DNA from: Candidatus Leptovillus gracilis
Lineage (GTDB): Bacteria; Chloroflexota; Anaerolineae; Promineifilales; Promineifilaceae
Direction: 5' to 3'
Assembly (NCBI GenBank): GCA_016716065.1
Contig: JADJXA010000024.1
Coordinates: forward strand, 1-16,072
DNA: 16,072 nt
The translations under genes and the position numbers were made by a program. The notes beneath the pieces are model-generated. The model did no database searches. It was given only the letters and a program-made list of their open reading frames with translations, and was not told where the DNA came from. Below are positions 1 to 8,425 of this stretch, in pieces; position 1 is the stretch's first letter, and every line of letters starts with the position of its first letter.

Positions 1-8
1 GTCAATTA

Positions 9-43
9 ACCATTCACCATTTGCCGTTAACCATTCACCATTA
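9..43. repeat. Heptamer repeat upstream of metY
   Basis: Five consecutive 7-nt units in constant phase: accattc, accattt, gccgtta (diverged), accattc, accatta. The array ends where the metY ribosome binding site (aaggag, 43-48) begins. It is the first of a series of heptamer arrays in the gene junctions of this window. The period is seen directly; a regulatory role is not shown. Confidence 0.75.
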
Positions 44-58
44 AGGAGATCGTTTTTC

Positions 59-1345
<1,287 letters not shown>

Positions 1346-1350
1346 GAGAG

Positions 1351-1437
1351 AACAGTGAACAGTGAACAGTGAACAGTGGACAGTGAACAGTTGCGCCACT
1401 GTAAACCGTTCACTGTAAACTGTAAACTGTACACTAA
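1351..1437. repeat. Heptamer array with inverted second half between metY and metX
   Basis: Units 1351-1392 are aacagtg four times, then gacagtg and aacagtt. After one spacer unit, 1396-1437 reads ccactgt, aaaccgt, tcactgt, aaactgt, aaactgt, acactaa, largely the reverse complement of the first half. The spacer can therefore fold into a long imperfect hairpin. It fills almost the whole metY-metX gap and leaves only 6 nt before the metX ATG. Confidence 0.8.
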
Positions 1438-1443
1438 ACCAAG

Positions 1444-2585
<1,142 letters not shown>

Positions 2586-2607
<22 letters not shown>

Positions 2608-2651
2608 GGGGCTGCCTCATGACCAATCCACAATCTTCAATCTTCAATATT
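2586..2651. repeat. Two heptamer arrays flanking the metX/metW junction
   Basis: Units agatcaa, agattaa, agattta occupy 2586-2606 and form the final codons of metX. Units caatctt, caatctt, caatatt occupy 2631-2651 and encode part of the metW N-terminus (QSSIFNIS). The second array is roughly the reverse complement of the first (AAGATTG-like against CAATCTT). These repeats lie within coding ends, not only in spacers. Confidence 0.65.
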
Positions 2652-3272
2652 TCCACGTCACTCCGCCCCGATCTTCAAGTTTTGGCGGCGCTTATCCCTG
2701 CCAAAACACGGGTGCTGGACCTGGGCTGCGGGGATGGGGAACTGTTGGATTACCTGGTACACCAACATCAGGTGAAGGGGCGGGGCATCGAATTGACGGA
2801 AGCAGGGGTGCTGGCCTGTGTGCGCCGCGGTCTAAGCGTGCGCCAGGGCAACTTGGAGGAAGGACGGCCGATTATCCCGGACAACAGCTTTGACTATGTG
2901 GTGTTAAGCCAGACGCTGCCTTTTTTGGACGATCCCATGATGATTTTGCAGGAAATGCTGCGCGTCGGTCACAAGGCGATTGTCAGTTTCCCCAATTGGG
3001 GCTACTGGCGCTGCCGCCTGGATTTGCTGCTCACAGGCAATATACCGCCGGCGCCGGAACTGCCGCAAAGCTGGTATGCGCCCCCGCGCTGGCAGGCGAT
3101 GACGGTAGCGGATTTTACGACATTGTGCCGTACCCTGGACATCTCAATTTTGGAAGCGGTCTACATGGCTGGCGGGCGTAAAGCGCCGGCGGGCTGGTTT
3201 AAGAATTTGTTGGCGACAACGACCTTTACGTACTCTCCGGTTAATCTTGCCATCTCTCCCCCCAAAAGCTAA
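2619..3272 (+). CDS. metW: Methionine biosynthesis protein MetW (SAM-dependent methyltransferase fold)
   Basis: A 217-aa cytosolic protein with a class I methyltransferase fold. Motif I is RVLDLGCGDGELL (about residues 31-43). Family blocks GIELTEAGVLACVRRGLSVRQGNLEEG, SQTLPFLDDP and VSFPNWGYWRCRL follow; this is the MetW pattern. MetW is usually encoded beside metX and is needed for full homoserine acetyltransferase activity in several bacteria. Direct enzymatic activity is not established for this copy. The metX stop at 2605-2607 overlaps an aaggg ribosome site, with the ATG 12 nt downstream of the stop, so co-translation with metX is likely. The first 13 residues are partly encoded by a heptamer repeat and are probably not conserved. 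No frameshift was noticed. Confidence 0.93.
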   Translation: MTNPQSSIFNISTSLRPDLQVLAALIPAKTRVLDLGCGDGELLDYLVHQHQVKGRGIELTEAGVLACVRRGLSVRQGNLEEGRPIIPDNSFDYVVLSQTLPFLDDPMMILQEMLRVGHKAIVSFPNWGYWRCRLDLLLTGNIPPAPELPQSWYAPPRWQAMTVADFTTLCRTLDISILEAVYMAGGRKAPAGWFKNLLATTTFTYSPVNLAISPPKS

Positions 3273-3278
3273 ACTCCT

Positions 3279-3313
3279 TTCATCTTAATTCATCCTTCAT
3301 CCTTCATCATTTC
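3279..3313. repeat. Heptamer repeat between metW and the fusion gene
   Basis: Five units in phase: ttcatct, taattca, tccttca, tccttca, tcatttc. They are followed immediately by the ribosome site aggagaggag (about 3314-3323) of the gene starting at 3330. This is the same arrangement as upstream of metY: array, then Shine-Dalgarno, then ATG. Confidence 0.75.
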
Positions 3314-3329
3314 AGGAGAGGAGACCATC

Positions 3330-4420
3330 ATGCTACAGCGCCCCTCATTTACTGCCCAAGAAGCCATCCAGATTGCCCAAGATGTCTACGGAATAACCGG
3401 CCATGTCAAACCTCTGCCCAGTGAGCGTGACCAAAACTACCGGCTTATTGGAGAAAACGGCCGTTCCTACGTCCTCAAAATCTCCGGTAAAACTGAAAGC
3501 CGCGACATCCTCGACTACCAGAATCAGGCGCTCGCCCACCTGCGCCGCCAGCCAGACCTGGCTGACCACATTCCAGAAGTTGTCCTATCGAAAAAGGAGA
3601 ACCGATAACCGCCTGCACTGAGCTTGCCAGTGGCTGCCTGCCTTGAAGGGGGCCGGCCTGAGCTGCCGAAGGGGCCGTTTCCCATCCCTCCGGCAAACCT
3701 ACGACGTACGCCTGCTCACCTACCTGCCCGGCATCCCCTGGCGCTCGTCAACCCCCACAGCCCTGACCTGCTCTATGATTTCGGCCACTTTTTGGCGCAC
3801 CACTGTCGCCTTCGCCGATTTCAGCCATCCCGCCATGCACCGCCATCTGCATTGGGACATGGCTCATACCAGCGCCACCATCCGCCAGCGCCTCGAATAC
3901 ATTCAAGAGCCGGACCAGCATGCCCTGGTCGAAACCGTGCTGGCCCGTTTCGAGAACGAGGTCACGCCGCGCCTGCCTGCATTGCGCCAGAGCGTCATCC
4001 ACAGCGACGCCAACGACTACAATGTACTCGTCACCGCCGAGCGCAAACAGCCGCGCCGCATCGCCGGACTCATCGACTTTGGCGACATGGTCCACTCCGC
4101 CACCATTTTTGAACTGGCGATTGCCGCCGCCTACGCCATGCTCGACAAGCCCGATCCGCTGGCCGTCGCCGCCCACATGGTCGCCGGTTATCACGCCGCC
4201 CTGCCTCTCACCGACCTGGAACTGGAACTACTCGACCTGCTTATCCGCGCCCGGCTCGCCACCAGCGTCACCTTATCCACCTACCAACAAACGCTCCACC
4301 CCGACGATCCTATCTGGTCGTCAGCCAGCAGCCGGCCTGGGCGCTGCTGCGCAAACTGGATGGCGTTCCCTCCGCCCTGGCGCGCGCCGTATTCCGTCAT
4401 GCTTGTGGACTGGAACCCGT
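3330..4420 (+). CDS. N-terminal kinase domain of the fusion (APH / hydroxylysine-kinase-like)
   Basis: This region would phosphorylate a small hydroxyl compound using ATP. The N-lobe reads SFTAQEAIQIAQDVYGITG, then SERDQNYRL and YVLKIS (the ATP-binding lysine region). The catalytic Brenner motif is VIHSDANDYNVLV (HxDxxxxN) near 3994-4032, and the metal-binding motif is LIDFGDMVHS near 4069-4095. The C-lobe continues as YLVVSQQPAWALLRKLDGVP and HACGLEPVP after a frameshift near 4315. The middle part, LLTYLPGIP to NPHSPDLLYDFGHFLAH, is readable only by changing frame near 3735 and 3800. The pattern matches homoserine-kinase II/SrkA-like and hydroxylysine kinases better than antibiotic phosphotransferases; antibiotic resistance is not suggested. 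It carries AACGGCCGTT at 3456 and 4430. Confidence 0.75.
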
Positions 4421-4454
4421 ACCGCAGGCAACGGCCGTTTCCCGTTACCTCCTC

Positions 4455-5099
4455 TCCCACCAGCGCAGTTTTCATCCCCATCCTGGGCGCCGACTGGCAA
4501 ACACTCAACCCGCGTGTCTTCGACAGCAGTGTCGGCAGCCTGGAACTGGGCAGCCCTGCTGACTATGGGAATCTGCCCGCCGCCGCCAAACGCATCGAAA
4601 TGAGGTTGAAAACGGCCAACGCCCAGGTCGGCATTGGCCGCTACGACGAACCGCGCCTCATCTACTCAGCCGACTCCTTCCGCACCGCCAGCAGCGAGTG
4701 GCGCACCATTCACATCAGCAGTCGACTTATTTGCGCCTTGCGGAACAGGTTGTTCACGCCCCCGTTCCCTGGCAAATCCACAGTTTTCATGACAACAATT
4801 TGCCTTTCGACTACGGTCCCACCCTCATCCTGGCGCACGAAACCGATGAAGGCGTGCCCTTCTACACGCTTTACGGCCATCTCAGCCGAAAATCTATGGC
4901 TGACTGGACAGTGGGCAAACGAATCGCCGCCGGAGAGCAGATTGCCACGATCGGCGCTATGCACGAAAACGGCGGTTGGCCGCCCCATCTCCATTTCCAG
5001 ATTATGCTCGACATGCTGGGCAAAGAAGGCGACTTCATCGGCGTGGCCCCTGCCAGCCAGCGCGAAGTCTGGAAGAGCATTTGCCTGACCCGAACCTGA
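4455..5099 (+). CDS. Central M23/LytM peptidase-like domain of the fusion
   Basis: A Zn-metallopeptidase fold embedded between the kinase and the PLP enzyme. After HPILGADWQTLNPRVFDSSVG comes EWRTIHIS-VDLF, which supplies the first His and Asp ligands. The next blocks are VVHAPVPWQIHSFHDNN, FDYGPTLILAHE, FYTLYGHLS and finally NGGWPPHLHFQIM with the HxH ligand pair. All M23 zinc-ligand positions are therefore present, although 1-nt shifts near 4455 and 4710-4740 split them. No signal peptide or membrane segment is seen and both neighbouring domains are cytosolic, so cell-wall cleavage is unlikely. The domain may bind or process a small substrate, or be structural. That role is inferred. Confidence 0.75.
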
Positions 5100-6492
5100 T
5101 TCTGGGCATCCCCGACACACTTTTTCCCAGAGCCGCCCCTATCCAAACGAGAAATCCTGGACCGCCGCCACAAACACTTTGGCCCCAACCTCTCCATTTC
5201 TTACCAGACCCCGCTGAAAATTGTGCGCGGCTGGCGGCAGTATTTGTATGATGAGGTGGGACGGCCGTATCTGGATGTGGTCAACAATGTCTGCCACGTC
5301 GGGCACAGTCATCCCCGCGTCGTCAAGGCGCTGTCTGACCAGGCAGCCGTACTCAACACCAACACCCGCTATCTCCACGACAACATCGTCAACTACGCCG
5401 AGCGGCTGCTGGCCCGCTTCCCCAGAGAACTGGAGGTCTGCTTTTTGTGCAGCGGCAGCGAGGCCAACGAACTGGCGCTGCGCCTGGCGCTGAACCCACA
5501 CCGGCGCGGAAGACCTCATCGTCATTGATGGCGCGTATCACGGCAACACCGCCGCCCTCATCGACATCAGTCCGTACAAACACGACGGTCCCGGCGGCAA
5601 AGGCGCGCCCCCCCACGTGCACAAAGCGCTCATGCCCGACCCCTACCGCGGGGTGTACAAAGGATATGATTCTGGTCCGGCATATGCGGCCCATGTTGCC
5701 CAAATCATTGAAGAATTGAACCGCGGAGAACGCGGAGAAAACAAAGATTTCTCCGCATCTTCCGCATCCTCCACCCTCTTCGCGGTAAAAAGGTTTGTTA
5801 GCTGGCACCATTGTCGAGTCGGTGCTGGGCTGCGGCGGGCAGATTGTGCTGCCAGACGGCTACCTGCAAGACGTGTTCGACTACGTGCGCGCAGCAGGCG
5901 GGGTATGCATCGCCGACGAGGTGCAGGTCGGTTTTGGCCGCGTCGGCTCTCATTTCTGGGGCTTTGAGACGCAAGGTGTGGTCCCAGACATCGTCACCCT
6001 GGGCAAGCCAATTGGCAACGGCCATCCACTGGGCGCGGTGGTCACGACCCGCGCCATTGCCGACTCCTTTGCCAACGGCATGGAGTATTTCAACACGTTT
6101 GGCGGCAATCCCGTTTCTTGTGCGGTGGGAACGGCCGTTCTCGACGTGATCGAGATGGAAGGTTTGCAGGCCAACGCCGGCAGGTAGGCAGCCGGTTGTT
6201 GGAGGGCTGACGGCGCCTGGCGGAACGCCATCCCATCATCGGCGATGTGCGCGGCTTGGGGTTATTTGTGGGCGTTGAACTGGTGCGCAGCCGGGAAACG
6301 CTGGAACCGGCAGCCTGGGAAGCCGGCTACATCATGGAGCGCATGAAGGAGCATGGCATCCTGCTTTCCATAGACGGGCCGCTGCACAACGTACTCAAAC
6401 TCAAACCGCCCATTGTCTTTGACGCCGCTAACGCCGATTTCCTGGTGGAGACGTTGGATAAGGTGTTGGCGGAGGATGCGGCGCGGGTTTAG
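5085..6492 (+). CDS. C-terminal class III aminotransferase-fold domain, AGXT2L / ethanolamine-phosphate phospholyase type
   Basis: PLP-dependent domain. It begins PDPNLILGIPDTLFP, then SKREILDRRHKHFGPNLS, VNNVCHVGHSHP, NTNTRYLHDN and CSGSEANELALRLA. The catalytic part reads ADEVQVGFGRVGSHFWGF, then VPDIVTLGKPIGNGHPLG with the PLP lysine at 6004-6006, and GGNPVSCAVGTAVLDVIE. These blocks resemble AGXT2L1/2 phospholyases, which split phosphoethanolamine or phosphohydroxylysine into aldehyde, ammonia and phosphate, more than ordinary GABA transaminases. A REP-like palindrome is inserted at 5720-5786. Frameshifts fall near 5500, 5790 and 6185-6210. The C-terminal part, VRGLGLFVGVELVRS to LLSIDGPLHNVLKLKPP, is intact. 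Domain identity is strong; the substrate is inferred. Confidence 0.85.
5720..5786. repeat. REP-like palindrome inside the phospholyase coding region
   Basis: A compound inverted repeat. The inner stem GCGGAGAAA (5732-5740) pairs perfectly with TTTCTCCGC (5748-5756) across a 7-nt loop. The outer arms are ACCGCG (5720-5725) and CGCGGT (5781-5786). Left-side units CGCGGAGAA repeat twice; right-side units CCGCATC repeat twice. It encodes a low-complexity stretch (NRGERGENKDFSASSASS) between the conserved blocks AQIIEELN and GTIVESVLGCGGQ, where family members normally have only a short loop. This suggests insertion of a dispersed repeat. Confidence 0.65.
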
Positions 6493-6518
6493 AGATGGGA
6501 GATTAGAGATTGAGGGAG
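6491..6518. repeat. Heptamer repeat after the fusion gene
   Basis: Four units in phase: agagatg, ggagatt, agagatt, gagggag. The first base is the last base of the TAG stop codon at 6490-6492. The array marks the boundary between the GC-rich methionine/fusion region and the AT-rich accessory island. Confidence 0.6.
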
Positions 6519-6918
6519 AACAGCCGTTTTCCCGAGCGCTCAAAGCACAAAGAGAAAAAAGATGGGAAAAATTTTTAGGCTTTTGTGGATATAGCAGAGT
6601 GAAATTTTTTTGTTGGATTGCTAATGGGTTTATTGCCGATTTTGATTGTTTCCTGTCAAAATGGACCGAAATCTGATGTTCCTTATGTACAAGTCATCAA
6701 ATTTTGTTTGTGCCGCAGATTCTTTTTTTCAAGTTAATGACTATGATGAGCACATATCCATGCGAAAACCAGGGAGACAAGTTGCACCAAAAGTTCTCTT
6801 ATTTATGGTCGTCCCTTTCACAGTGGTGAATCCCGTGATACGGCTGAAAAATATTGAAGATAGCGAGTTCTATATAAACCCTCAACAAATTGAAGTGAGT
6901 GGCATCACTGGATATATA

Positions 6919-7800
6919 ACCTTTGGTGCTAGTTGAAAAAAAGCATCGAGTTCCCTTAAGCTAAGAGCTACAAGACCACTAGCAAAAGGAGAACCCGATG
7001 ACTACAGAAGATTTTATCATTGAACTGTTCTGCCGAGTTGATGACCAGATGGGTATTGTGCCAAAACATAGTCAAGCCTCATTGTGTCCCAGTGAAGTCG
7101 TGACCCTGGCTTTCTTGTTTGCTTTGAAAGGAGTTGGCAACCGAGCTTTCTATCGCTGGCTGGTGCGAGATTACCGTCACCTTTTTCCTCATCTGCCTGA
7201 CCGGACCCGACTTTTTCGACTGTTTAACACTCACAGACAGTGGACAGATGGCTTTATGGCCGGCCATTCCCTGATCGGGCTGGCTGATTCTTATGGCATT
7301 GAATTGATTCACCCGCGTCGGGAAGGACGCACGGAAGAACAGATTGGGCGGAAAGGGTTGTCTAATCATCGTTGGATTGTCGGCGGCAAGTTGTGTTTCG
7401 TTTTGAACAACCTTGGTTTGATTGTGGACTGGGATATGGACACCGCTAATGTGCATGATGGCACCGCTTTTCAAGACCTCATCAACCGCCATGCTGCTTA
7501 CATGGCCATCTTTGCCGACACCGGTTTTACGAAAAAGGATTGGCACCCGGACAATTTGCGCCTTTGCCCTCGCGGAGAATGGAACACCCGCATGATTGTT
7601 GAAACGGTTTTGTCGATGTTGACTTTGGTCTGTCATTTTAAGAAGGTGATGCATCGCGCCTGGTCGTATTTCCAAAGCCGACTCGCTTACACGATGGCTC
7701 TGTTCAATACACTGGTTCAATGGAATGGCATTCAGGTTGATGAAGATGGGTGTGTCCATTTTCCATCGCCGAGTTCAGCCTATGAACTAGCACCAAAGGT
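6919..7800. mobile_element. 882-bp insertion sequence with 16-bp perfect inverted ends and TATATA target duplication
   Basis: The left end reads ACCTTTGGTGCTAGTT from 6919. The right end, 7785-7800, is its exact reverse complement. TATATA flanks both sides (6913-6918 and 7801-7806) and is taken as the target duplication. Because TATATA is itself palindromic, it could instead belong to 22-bp inverted ends (6913-7806). One transposase gene fills the element. The ACC termini and DDE enzyme fit the IS982/IS5-like groups; the exact family is not settled. It carries none of the host AACGGCCGTT motif. Confidence 0.88.
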
Positions 7801-7807
7801 TATATAG
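6998..7807 (+). CDS. DDE transposase (IS5/IS982-like)
   Basis: A 269-aa RNase H-fold transposase that moves the surrounding element. The ATG is preceded by aggag at 6986-6990. The N-terminal region, LFCRVDDQMG to PSEVVTLAFLFALKG, is a helical DNA-binding part. Catalytic residues are probably D97 (LADSYGIEL), D174 (IFADTGF) and E202 (RMIVETVLSML); WDMDTANVHDGT resembles the block before the second Asp in IS5-type enzymes. The frame is intact, unlike most host genes here. The last codons run through the right inverted repeat, and the stop codon TAG (7805-7807) is supplied by the target sequence outside the element. The C-terminus may therefore differ at other insertion sites. Confidence 0.88.
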   Translation: MTTEDFIIELFCRVDDQMGIVPKHSQASLCPSEVVTLAFLFALKGVGNRAFYRWLVRDYRHLFPHLPDRTRLFRLFNTHRQWTDGFMAGHSLIGLADSYGIELIHPRREGRTEEQIGRKGLSNHRWIVGGKLCFVLNNLGLIVDWDMDTANVHDGTAFQDLINRHAAYMAIFADTGFTKKDWHPDNLRLCPRGEWNTRMIVETVLSMLTLVCHFKKVMHRAWSYFQSRLAYTMALFNTLVQWNGIQVDEDGCVHFPSPSSAYELAPKVI

Positions 7808-8030
7808 GTAAATATGAAAAAAGAAGCTTTCCTTTCCAGAGCAGTTTTAAGCACAAACAGGGGAATGGATTCTGTTGGCAACGTGCATCCTAACAATGAA
7901 GTAGCTGCAGAAAAAGTTTTTAGAGCAATTTTGAACTCGGTAAAAATACAAGAGACGAGGGAAAAATAGAAACGGCCGTTTTGGTGAGGAGGTATGGATT
8001 TGGCGGGGATGTTAACAATCATCACATCGC

Positions 8031-8079
8031 GCATCATATTTGCATCATATTTCGCATCAAAAATGATGGGGTGATATGC
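8031..8079. promoter_or_regulatory. Repeat cluster upstream of the antitoxin, possible autoregulatory operator
   Basis: The 11-mer gcatcatattt occurs twice in tandem (8031-8041 and 8042-8052). It is followed by an aaaatgatgg inverted counterpart and the 12-mer ggggtgatatgc at 8068-8079 overlapping the antitoxin ATG. The same 12-mer recurs exactly at 8328-8339, at the start of mazF. A perfect 12-bp palindrome GGTGATATCACC lies at 8120-8131 within the antitoxin gene. RHH antitoxins commonly bind short palindromic or repeated operators at their own promoters, so this is a candidate operator region. Binding is inferred only. Confidence 0.4.
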
Positions 8080-8324
8080 AGCATCATGTACTCGACAATT
8101 ATGAGACCGTGCGCACCACGGTGATATCACCCGCAAATTTACTCCAACGCAGCCAGGAATTAGTCAATTCAGGTCAAGTGCCCAATCGAAACGCACTCTT
8201 TGTGGCGGCTTTAGAGCAGTTCATTGCTGATTTGGAACGGGACTCCATCAACCGCCACTTTGCTGTAACGGTGAAAGACGCCGACTATCAGGCATTCCAA
8301 ACCGAAACGGTCGAGTCATTATAA
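8076..8324 (+). CDS. Ribbon-helix-helix-type antitoxin of a MazEF-like pair
   Basis: A small protein of 82 aa. The segment VRTTVISPANLLQRSQELVN resembles the beta strand and first helix of RHH/CopG-like DNA-binding antitoxins. It is followed by PNRNALFVAALEQFIADLER, a pattern common in MazF partners, and a C-terminal toxin-binding tail (RHFAVTVKDADYQAF). The start ATG sits 4 nt after ggggtg. The stop TAA (8322-8324) overlaps the beginning of the mazF coding frame, as usual for translationally coupled toxin-antitoxin pairs. It would neutralise MazF and repress the operon. The gene is intact although its toxin partner is broken. Family-level assignment is by pattern, without a database comparison. 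Confidence 0.72.
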   Translation: MQHHVLDNYETVRTTVISPANLLQRSQELVNSGQVPNRNALFVAALEQFIADLERDSINRHFAVTVKDADYQAFQTETVESL

Positions 8325-8425
8325 AACGGGGTGATATGCTTGACGACAATCAAACCCGGTAGAAGGATCAGAACAAGTTGAACCCCTTCCTGTCATTGTC
8401 GTAAGCCGGGATGCCATCAACCAAT

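Larger units (their letters stand above)
3330..6492 (+). pseudogene. Three-domain fusion: APH-fold kinase / M23 peptidase domain / class III PLP phospholyase-like, multiply frameshifted
   Basis: A single gene of about 1050 codons can be reassembled across frames. It starts at an ATG preceded by aggagaggag. The order is a kinase of the hydroxylysine-kinase/SrkA type, a LytM-like M23 domain, then an AGXT2L-type aminotransferase-fold domain. No ribosome site or start separates the domains, and the protein reads through each junction. At least ten 1-nt indels break it, for example near 3597, 3735, 3800, 4315, 4455, 4710-4740, 5085, 5500, 5790 and 6185-6210. Catalytic motifs are retained in all three parts, which favours sequencing error over decay. 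In vertebrates a separate hydroxylysine kinase and AGXT2L2 phospholyase act in sequence, so a fused kinase-phospholyase acting on a phosphorylated amino alcohol is a reasonable inference. Substrate and true integrity are unknown. Confidence 0.8.
6599..7969 (+). pseudogene. Putative lipoprotein of unknown function, interrupted by an insertion sequence
   Basis: Not recognised as a family. A GTG at 6599 opens a typical lipoprotein signal: basic start, hydrophobic stretch VGLLMGLLPILIV and lipobox IVSC, once one extra T in the seven-T run at 6605-6611 is removed. After another 1-nt shift near 6700 the frame continues as FVCAADSFFQVNDYDEHIS, VLLFMVVPFTVVNPVIRLK and INPQQIEVSGITGYI up to the IS at 6919. 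Downstream of the IS the tail reads AFLSRAVLSTNRGMDSVGN and EVAAEKVFRAILNSVK, ending in TAG at 7967-7969. It joins the upstream frame if one A of the six-A run near 7816 is ignored. A start at ATG 6572 is an alternative. The region is clearly more AT-rich than its neighbours, suggesting acquisition. If translated, it would be a cell-surface lipid-anchored protein of roughly 150-160 aa. Confidence 0.5.

Noticed and set aside
1..58. Possible SAM riboswitch ahead of the methionine genes
   Set aside because: Only 58 bases are visible and they are mostly heptamer repeat. No riboswitch helices can be traced, and anything further upstream is outside the window.
1351..1437. Short direct repeats suggesting a CRISPR array
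   Set aside because: Units are 7 nt in immediate tandem with no unique spacers, and no cas gene is present.
3330..4420. Aminoglycoside-resistance phosphotransferase
   Set aside because: The Brenner motif is shared across the fold. Fusion to an AGXT2L-type domain and the sequence around it fit an amino-alcohol kinase rather than a resistance enzyme.
7994..8074. A 26-codon reading frame starting MDLAGMLTIITSRI after a gaggaggt stretch
   Set aside because: The purine-rich site is only about one base from the ATG, too close to work, and the frame runs through the candidate operator repeats. Treated as non-coding.
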